NCBI GenBank assembly: GCA_015501055.1
Contig: JADNYV010000068.1
Span: forward strand, 62,001 to 126,000
DNA length: 64,000 nt
Reading direction: 5' to 3'
Origin: Mucidula mucida
Lineage: Eukaryota > Basidiomycota > Agaricomycetes > Agaricales > Physalacriaceae
Positions 56,238-64,000 of the stretch are shown one piece after another. Position 1 is the first letter of the stretch, and every line of letters begins with the position of its first letter. The position numbers and the translations under genes were made by a program. The notes beneath the pieces were generated by a model, which was not told where the DNA came from, did no database searches, and saw only the letters and a list, made by a program, of their open reading frames with translations.

Positions 56238-59200
56238 ATGGCCTCCCACACAACTCAGGCCATTGCTAGCGGCGACCTCGTTGACCTCGTGTCGTCCACT
56301 GGCGCAGCCACCATCTACCCATCCGACGACGCCATTCTTACCGTCCTCCAAGCCCGTTTCCGCGGTGATTTACCCTATACGCGAGTCGGCGCCTCGAACC
56401 TCGTCGTCGTGAACCCCTACAAGACGCTCGCCAATGTTAATAATATATCTGCAAAGGAATATGAGGACCGGTGCTACAAGGACACCAGTCTGCCGATGGT
56501 GGACACGCCAAAGCCGCTGCAGCCGCATCTGTACGAGCTCGCGGCGCGAATGTATCTGATGATGCGAAGGAGGAATGAGAGTCAGGCGCTGCTGTCGAGG
56601 TATGTCGCCGCCGCCGTCGGGATTCGGGCCGTCGCTGACGTCGTTGCAGAGGTATAACCGGCTCGGGCAAGTCGTCGAGCATCCGACTGGTAGTAAACCA
56701 GATTCTGCGGCTCGCCAGCCATTCGAACAAGGAGGCCAAGCTTGCTGAGCAGGTCAAAGCCGTCACCACTGTACTCGATTCCTTTGGCAATTCCAAAACA
56801 CTGATGAGTCCAAATGCCTCTCGCCACATTCGTTACCTGGAACTTCATTTCAACGAGCGGGGACGGATAGCCGCTGCCAAGGTGCTAGCGTTCGGCCTCG
56901 ATAAATCCCGTCTAAACCGCCTTGCTCACGAGGAGCGGTCGTATCACATCTTTTATCAGTTCCTTGCAGGAGCAACGTCAGCGGAACGGGATGCCCTCAA
57001 TATCGAAGACATGTCCGACTACTCACTCCTCGCCTCGTCGGGTACGTACCGGCTTCCCTCCGGTCCATTCAGCGACGATTCCATAGCCATGGGCGAACTT
57101 CGGCAGGCCATGCGCTCCCTCGGCTTCAAACCCAAAGCAATATCATCCATTTTCACGCTCATCATCGCCATTCTCGAACTCGGCAACCTCCAGTTCCTCG
57201 ACGGCGACCAGCACGATTACGCCGCGTATATTTCCAACGCTCCCGTTTTAGACCATGTCTCACGCCTGCTCGGTGTCAGCTCGGAAGAGCTCAGCCAGAC
57301 GCTGACAAACAAGACGAGCTACGTCCGCAAGGAGCTGTACACCGTTCTCCTCAACGCAGAGCAGAGCGCGACCCAGCGCGATAACTTTGTTCGGGATCTA
57401 TATGCTATTCTATTCGCCTTTGTGGTAGAAACCATCAACCACAAGCTTGCTCCTAGCTCAAAGGATGCACCCCCCGCCTCCCAGATCGTCATCCTCGACC
57501 AGCCAGGCTTCCAGACGCGTGGTGCATCTGGCACCCAGTCCATGTCTTTGGGTGGTCAAGCCCCGCTCATCGCTGCTTACGGTCAGAACGGTTTCGACGA
57601 GTTTGCCATCAACTTCGCAGAGGAGATCCTCCACTCTTACGTCCAGCGACACATCTTCGAGGATAGCGTTGGTTATAATAGTCACATTATTGGCGATGGA
57701 ATTGCCCTTCCTCAGATCCAGACCATGGACAATATGGCCTGCGTCGAGCTGCTTAGAGGCCCCCAAGTTGAGGTCCAGCGGAAACCGGCCGGCCTCTTGG
57801 GTGTCGTCGGCAAGGCCTGTTCCTCCTACAAGTCGGGTAAAGGCGACGACCACCGAAATGAGGATCTGCTGCAGGATCTGGCCACCAAGTTTGGTGTACA
57901 CGCTTCTTTTGTCGCGGGCCAGGCGGATCGCACCCTTTTCGGTATCAACCACTATGCCGGTCAGGTCTCTTACGACATTACTCGATTCATCGAGAAGGAT
58001 GCAGATCTTTTGGATTCGGCGTTTGTTCCTCTTCTTCGCAACTCGAGTGAGGGCTTTGTCGCAAAGCTCTTCTCTGGGCCGTCCTTGGCTGCCGAGAAGC
58101 ATAATCGCGATGAAACCATCGTCGTACAGGCCCAGGTCTCCTCTCTTCCCCTCCGCTCTCCTACTCCCATATCCTCATACTCGGCTTCTCCAGAAGAGGT
58201 CCCAGAGCTCGATCGCCAGAAGACGTACCCCGTCACCACTCAGGTCAACTTTGCACTCTCAAACCTCCTCGCCACCATCGACAATGCTCACCTATGGACT
58301 CTCTCGTGTATTCGACCCAACGATTCCGGATCTTCCAATTCTTTCGATAAGCGCCGTGTCAAGGCCCAGATTCGCTCTCTCTTACTCCCTGATATGGCCT
58401 CTCGCCGCTCAGCAGAGTACGTTGCCGACTACGAGGTGGCAGAGTTTTGCGAACGTTACGTTCCTACCATGCAGGGTTCCGTCACTGAGCGCGTTACCCA
58501 ATGTGCTCGTGCGAACGGATGGAAGGAAGGCGTAGACTTTGCACTCGGACATCGCATGATCTGGTTGTCTTACACCGCGTGGAAAATGGTCGAGGATCCT
58601 TTGCGCGCTCATGAAAAGGACGCGAGGCGCATGATGGCCGAGGGCGGAATGGTTGATGATGAAGATGGGAGCGTGGCGCCGGATGAAGGGACAGAGTATA
58701 CACACCAGGAAGGGCCGGGTCCTATGGGAGAGAGTGCGGATGATCTGCTGCTGGCGCGGACGGGGACCAATGGAACACAATATCGGGATCCAAACGTGGG
58801 GCCGTATGCCCAGGGCGGGCTAAGTACCCCCAACATGGCGGACGGAGCGAGAGGCTTTGACTCACGGGGTGGCGGAGATGAAGGGTGGAATGATTCAACT
58901 CAGTGGGATGTCAAGGAGAGTCAACATGGCGACGCGCCGCCGTATACTGCTCGTAAGTTTGATGTTTCTTTGACAGCGTCATATCGCTCATTTACTTTCA
59001 GTCGGCAAAGAGAACAACCTTGTGGTCAAGGATGCACCCAATGCAGTGGAGGAGGTTCCCACCTCGCGGACACGGCGATGGTGGCTACGCATCGTGTGGC
59101 TTTGCACTTGGCTTATACCGAATTTCGCCCTCCGCATCATAGGCCGCATGAAGCGCCCAGATATCCGCCTTGCATGGCGCGAAAAGCTTACCATCTTCTG

Positions 59201-62200
59201 GCTCATCATGCTCTTCAACGGTATCGTCATCTTCTACATCGTCGAGTTTGGCAAGCTTCTATGTCCAAACTACGACAAGGCATGGGCGACCGACGAGGTC
59301 TCTCAGCATACTGGCGACAACGACTGGTGGGTGTCGGTGCAGGGCAAGGTCTACGACATGACCAACTTTGTCCAAGGCGACCACAGCGATGTTTCAGGCA
59401 TGGCCAGTAACGGGGCCGACTCGCTGGATTCGTTGGCTGGCACCGATATGTCGTATTACTTCCCTGTGCCCTTGACGCTTGGGTGCGATGGGCTGGTGTC
59501 CGACAACACACTCGCCATCACACCCAAGAACTTTACGGACGTCGCACCCACTGCGGATCACACGTCGGGCAAGCTCACGTCGTATGTTGACAGCAAGCTG
59601 GCGAACACGGATTGGTATACAAACACGTTTCAGCCCAAGATGAAAAAGTTTTACAAGGGGCCGCTCGTCTGGTCCCCATCTACCATCAAAGCCTACGCCG
59701 AGAGCGAAGACACGGACAAGTACGTTTTCTTTCGTTTGTTTAAACCTCTGTTGACTCTTTTTACAGAATCTGGGTTATCTACGACGATAACGTCTATGAC
59801 CTCACGGACTACTTTAGCACACAGACGACGTTTTCGACAAATACCGACTACCAGTTCTTGTCCCCCGATGTTGAGGATGTCTTCAAGCAGCGTGCTGGGC
59901 AAGATGTTACTGAACCGTTGAACGAGGCTCTTGGTGGTTTGAATTCGACCTACCGCGACCAGAACATGAACTGTTTGAACAACGCGTTCTACGTCGGGAT
60001 GACGGACTTTCGCAAGACTGCCCGATGCCAGGTTCAGAACTACATGCTGCTCATCTTTTCGGGTATCATGATGGCGTCTATGGGGTTGAAGTGTACGTTT
60101 GGTTCAGATAGTCTTGTCGTCTGCTGATGTCCTTATAGTCTTGGCTGCGCTCCAACTCGGCGGCAAGCGTAATCCTGAGCTGCAAGACAAGTTTGTCATC
60201 TGCCAGGTACCGTGTTATACCGAGGGTGAGGACTCGTTGCGCCGAACGGTGGACTCTCTTGCGGCGCTGAATTACGACGATAAGCGCAAGCTCATCTTTA
60301 TCATTTGCGACGGGAATATCATTGGAAGCGGGAACGACCGTACTACGCCTCGCATTGTGTTGGATATCCTCGGTATCGATCCCAAGCTCGATCCGGAGCC
60401 GCTGCTGTTCAAGTCGGTCGGAGAGGCATCAAAGGCGTTGAATTATGGAAAGGTGTATTCCGGTCTCTACGAATTCGAGGGACACGTCGTACCGTAAGTC
60501 ATTTCGACAATCCGTTGGTGAGGTACTCACATCTATGGTCAGGTATATGGTGATCGTCAAGGTTGGCAAACCAACCGAGCGTTCCCGACCTGGTAATCGC
60601 GGTAAACGAGATAGTCAGATTTTGCTCATGCACTATCTCAATCGCGTGCACTTTGACGCTGCGATGTCACCGCTCGAGTTGGAAATATACCATCAGATGC
60701 GCAACATCATTGGAATCGACCCGGCCTTTTACGAGTACATCTTCACTGTCGATGCAGATACGGTGTGCATACTTGTTTGTCTCCGCTTACGTCGCTGACA
60801 CTCTGCTCTAGACCGTCACCCCCGACGCTCTTAACCGACTGGTTGCCTCTGCCGCCGACGACTCTAGCATTATTGGTGTCTGTGGCGAGACAAAGGTCGC
60901 CAACGAGGACCAATCTTGGTGGACGATGATTCAGGTCTACGAATACTACATCTCGCACCATCTGTCCAAGGCGTTTGAGAGTCTGTTCGGCTCCGTCACT
61001 TGCTTGCCCGGTTGTTTCAGTTTGTATCGTATCCGGACGGCGGACAAGGGGCGGCCCATCATCATCTCCAACCGCATCATCGACGAGTACGCAGAGCCGA
61101 ATGTTGACACGCTGCACAAGAAGAACTGTTCTCGTTGGGCGAGGATCGATTCTTGACGACGTTGTTGATGAAGCATTTCCCGACGTTCAAGACCAAGTTT
61201 TGTGGTGATGCGATTGCACATACTATTGCGCCGGAGGCGTGGCGCGTCTTGTTCTCGCAGCGACGTCGGTGGATCAACTCGACGGTACACAATCTGTGCG
61301 AGTTGGTTTTACTCCCAGAGTTGTTTGGCTTCTGCTGTTTCTCGATGCGTTTCTTTGTGTTTATAGATCTTCTGTCTACACTCGTAAGTCCCTTCCTCTA
61401 CATTGACGCATGGTCTGACCTCGACAATGACAGATTTTACCTTCAACCGTCGTTTACGTATGTCTTTTGGTGGGAAACTACTTCGAGGACTCACTCTTTT
61501 TTCTCTAGTTGTTATACCTGATCATCGTTGTGTCGACGGGCGCGTCTGCGTTCCCACAGATCGCTATTATCATGTTGGCTGTCGTCTACGGTTTACAGGT
61601 CAGTGTCGTTGGCGCCTTGTTACGTTTGATTGATGTCCTTTCAGATGATCATTTTCCTTCTCAAGCGAGAGTTCATGCTTATAGGTTGGATGGTCGTTTA
61701 TATCCTTTCGTACGTCGCCGCTGCTGATTTGGTTCCGTCGCTAACTGTGATGCAGATACCCTATCTATGGCTTCTTTTTACCAATCTATTCGTTCTGGTG
61801 TATGGACGAGTTCTCGTGGGGTAATACCCGTCTTGTTGTCGGCGAGGGCAAGGAGAAGAAGGTCATCATCAATGAGGATGAAAAGTTTGACGAGTCTATG
61901 ATCCCTCTAAAAAGTTTAGCGGTGCGTGTTTGTTACCACCTCGTTTAGGTTGCTGAACTGTTTACCAGAATATGAGGCCGAGGCTTGGGAGTCTGGCTCG
62001 AGGCATTCCGACGACACGGGCTACGACACTAAATCTCGTTCGCGCTCGCACGCACCACCCTCCCGCGACGAATCCCATCATCAGTACCAGCCGGGTTCGC
62101 AGTCCGGCGACTACTACCGCGACACGAACCTGACGATGAACAATAATTCGAACCCGAATATTCGCAGCCAACAGTCCATCAGCAACATGTCCCACGCGTC

Positions 62201-62809
62201 GCCAGCAGTCGATGTACGGCGGTATGCCTCAGCTCCCGCAGATGCCCTTTTCGGGCGGATCTGTGCATGGCTCGGACTATGGACATGGGCCCATGCAGCC
62301 ATTAGGTTATCAGAATACGGCGGGTAGTCTGGGTATGGGCATGCCGGCGATGGGTATGGGTGGCGGGTACGGTATGATGCCGCCTATGGGTGCGCCTCGC
62401 AACACGATGATGAGCATGAACCCAATGTTCACTGGCGGGAGCGTGCACTCTGGCAACTCGAACATGTTCGCGCCGCCGATGATGCCTGCAGCAATGGGCG
62501 GTGGAGGAGACAACCGCATGTCGACGTTCTCTCTGGCGACAACTGTTAATCCGTTCGCGTCTGGTCCAAGCAACAACCCCAATCCCTCGACGAGGAGCTC
62601 GTCAACGCGTTGAGGCATTACCTGAGTACGCAGGATCTGATGACTGTGTCGAAGAAGTAAGCCGCTCGTATCTCTGCGCATGACGGTCGTACTGACGTAT
62701 CCCTAGAACCGCCCGCGAGGCCATCATGGCGCGCTACCCCGTGGCGGACCTTGCATCCCGAAAGGACTTTCTTAATAAATCCATTGACGATATCTTGTCC
62801 GACTCATAG
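56238..62809 (+). CDS. mcs1: Class V-type chitin synthase with myosin motor (four apparent indels near the 3' end)
   Basis: Multi-exon gene (56238-56599, 56650-58952, 59002-59719, 59767-60092, 60139-60493, 60543-60762, 60812-61383 and further short exons to a TAG at 62807-62809). Myosin motor domain: P-loop GITGSGKS at residues 122-129, then a degenerate head to about residue 770 ([21 protein letters not shown]). Next come TM segments, a cytochrome b5-like region ([20 protein letters not shown]), the chitin synthase 2 core ([33 protein letters not shown] at about 61258-61272), C-terminal TM helices, a Met/Gly-rich tail and a DEK_C domain. The enzyme makes cell-wall chitin from UDP-GlcNAc at hyphal tips, with the motor aiding secretory delivery. 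The frame is clean to about 61120. One base is then missing near 61123 and near 61913 (A run), and shifts occur near 62197 and 62588. Error or recent decay is undecided. Confidence 0.93.
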
Positions 62810-63059
62810 ACAGACACTCGCATGCTCATCACGTTGGACTAGTTTGGCACTATCTTTACGACTCTCTCTCTCCCCCACACATACATACATACATCGCTTT
62901 GCTTTGCATTAAAACGTTACTTTTGGGTTGTGTAATGGACTTACTTAGCTGTGGACTATCTATTTCGATTATTAGTATAGGCTCTTTCGTGGATTCTCGC
63001 TCCCTGATATAATACTCGATGATATGATATTGGTGGTTAGTGGTCTAGGTATGTGGAGT
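62810..63059. other. 3' flank of the chitin synthase gene
   Basis: Untranslated 3' region and spacer with an ACATACATACATAC tract at about 62880-62892. No gene. Confidence 0.5.
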
Positions 63060-63264
63060 AGGTCAGTGTTCGAATATGTCACACAGAAGAGGAAATTCAA
63101 TTGAATAGAAACATGTCAAGGTTGGGTCTAAACCCACGGGCCGCGGCACAAGTACTCGCCACCAAGACTCTAACCCCAGTGAAAGCCGTTCAGGTGTGTC
63201 CAGGTATCAATGGGGGGGGGGTCTTGATCTTTGACCACCATCATCAAAAGGTGATGGTGATGTG
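63060..63264 (-). other. Possible retroelement leader remnant
   Basis: On the minus strand this directly follows the LTR end at 63265, where the primer-binding site and leader should lie. It has a hairpin (CACCATCA ... TGATGGTG) right next to the LTR and a ten-base G run at about 63211-63220. No normal tRNA-complement starting TGG was seen at the junction. The origin from the element is an inference. Confidence 0.35.
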
Positions 63265-63795
63265 TGTTAGCGACTGACTTTAGCCACGAGACTAAACCAG
63301 GTACCACAGCAAGAACTAAAGGAGAAAGTGTTTGTGTTCGTAAGACTAGGCTAGGCCAGGTGTATAAACGAGATCGGAACTAAAGTACAATGATACTACA
63401 CTACTGCTTATATACTAGTAAGTCTGTGTTTGGGACTCCTTGTCCATATGTGTTTCCGCTAGGGATAACTCCACGCCCTTGACCCAGTATTGTATGCTAC
63501 TAGTCCGTGAAACCATTAAATACGAGTGGTGACTGCATGTAAGTAATAATACTGAAACGACCATGTGTGCTATGAGTGTCGGTGGTGTGTATACAATAGG
63601 AAGTCCATGAGGTATCGGCATGTATGATGTCATCCATGTGTTGGTTGTGTGTCCGACATGAGTACAGCTTTGGTAATGAAAAGGAGTATGATCGGTGACG
63701 AAACAGATGATGAAACAGTCCGTTGGTTGATAAGACAAGCCCCCCAATAAGATATGATAAGATGTGAAAATGTAAAAATATGGCGATTCATAACA
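63265..63795 (-). repeat. Inverted LTR of the same Gypsy family (531 bp)
   Basis: Reverse complement of the LTR at 1433-1961, with TGTTATGA at the right edge and GCTAACA at the left edge on the minus strand. The five bases on either side (ATGTG and GGGCT) do not form a target duplication. On the right it abuts an inverted BTB upstream repeat, cut at GAGCCC. So it is not a clean solo LTR: either it is a 5' LTR with a lost body or a rearrangement joined it. Confidence 0.88.
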
Positions 63796-64000
63796 GGGCT
63801 CATTGATGCACCGACTTTCCAGAAGAATGCCGGAAGCAAGTCTCTCGAGCGCCAATATGAGCTGTGCCCGTACGGACGATAACAATTTCATTAATCGCCA
63901 GCTGCGATGATGATAAAACGAGGTCAACTTCATATCAAAATATAGGTGTATGGTGGGTACCCAGACCAAGTATATCACATCATCTATGACATTGCGTAAA
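63796..64000 (-). repeat. BTB upstream repeat, copy 3 (inverted)
   Basis: Reverse complement of about 19388-19590, nearly identical apart from small indels. On the minus strand it would lead to a BTB start codon within about 20 bases, but the LTR cuts it off at GAGCCC. Confidence 0.85.

Noticed and set aside
63110..63190. tRNA-like stretch with a GGTTTAGACC word and G/C-rich stems
   Set aside because: No complete cloverleaf could be drawn, the T-loop word lacks the TTCRA pattern, and no acceptor stem pairs.
1..64000. CRISPR arrays or bacterial operons
   Set aside because: No regularly spaced repeats were seen, and gene structure is eukaryotic throughout.

Overview
This window looks like an accessory, repeat-rich stretch of a filamentous basidiomycete nuclear genome. 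The evidence is small GT-AG introns of about 45-60 bases in nearly every gene, a FunK1-type fungal protein kinase, a myosin-motor chitin synthase, a two-finger iron-type GATA factor, BTB and F-box proteins of agaricomycete style, and a fungal chromodomain Ty3/Gypsy element. An Agaricomycete, possibly Rhizoctonia/Ceratobasidium-like, is my inference; nothing in the sequence names the species.

Layout. 1-1961: 3' end of a decayed Ty3/Gypsy chromovirus with its 3' LTR. 2279-5121: an internally deleted hAT transposon with a perfect 8-bp target duplication. 5737-5979: a 243-bp MITE with 27-bp perfect terminal inverted repeats. 6203-15135: the most conventional part, with a GATA factor (SreA/Urbs1 type), ribosomal protein eL37, a disordered acidic protein and a 14-TM MFS transporter. 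16255-40751: a lineage-specific region with three full-length paralogues (16255-19009, 21644-24375, 38860-40751) and one fragment of a family carrying a PD...ExK-like nuclease signature. It also holds an intact 516-aa gene with a similar D...ExK...Q core, a convergent FunK1 kinase, a broken BTB gene and two divergent HMG-box genes. 43285-46230: an F-box protein and a small unknown gene. 46231-55800: a duplicated patchwork of a signal-peptide/single-TM protein gene, its dead copy and several repeat units. 56238-62809: the class V chitin synthase with myosin motor. 63265-64000: an inverted LTR of the same family as the left one, next to an inverted copy of the BTB upstream region.

Two themes run through the window. 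First, the 5' end of the chitin synthase gene (start codon, P-loop exon, intron 1) occurs at least four more times as truncated, intron-containing copies, so the copying was at DNA level. Second, the nuclease-like family has multiplied here in several states of decay next to a FunK1 kinase; this is the best candidate for an undescribed system, but its function is inference. Several otherwise good reading frames carry single-base indels, often in homopolymers, so some apparent pseudogenes may be sequence errors. I found no tRNA, rRNA or CRISPR array that I could support.
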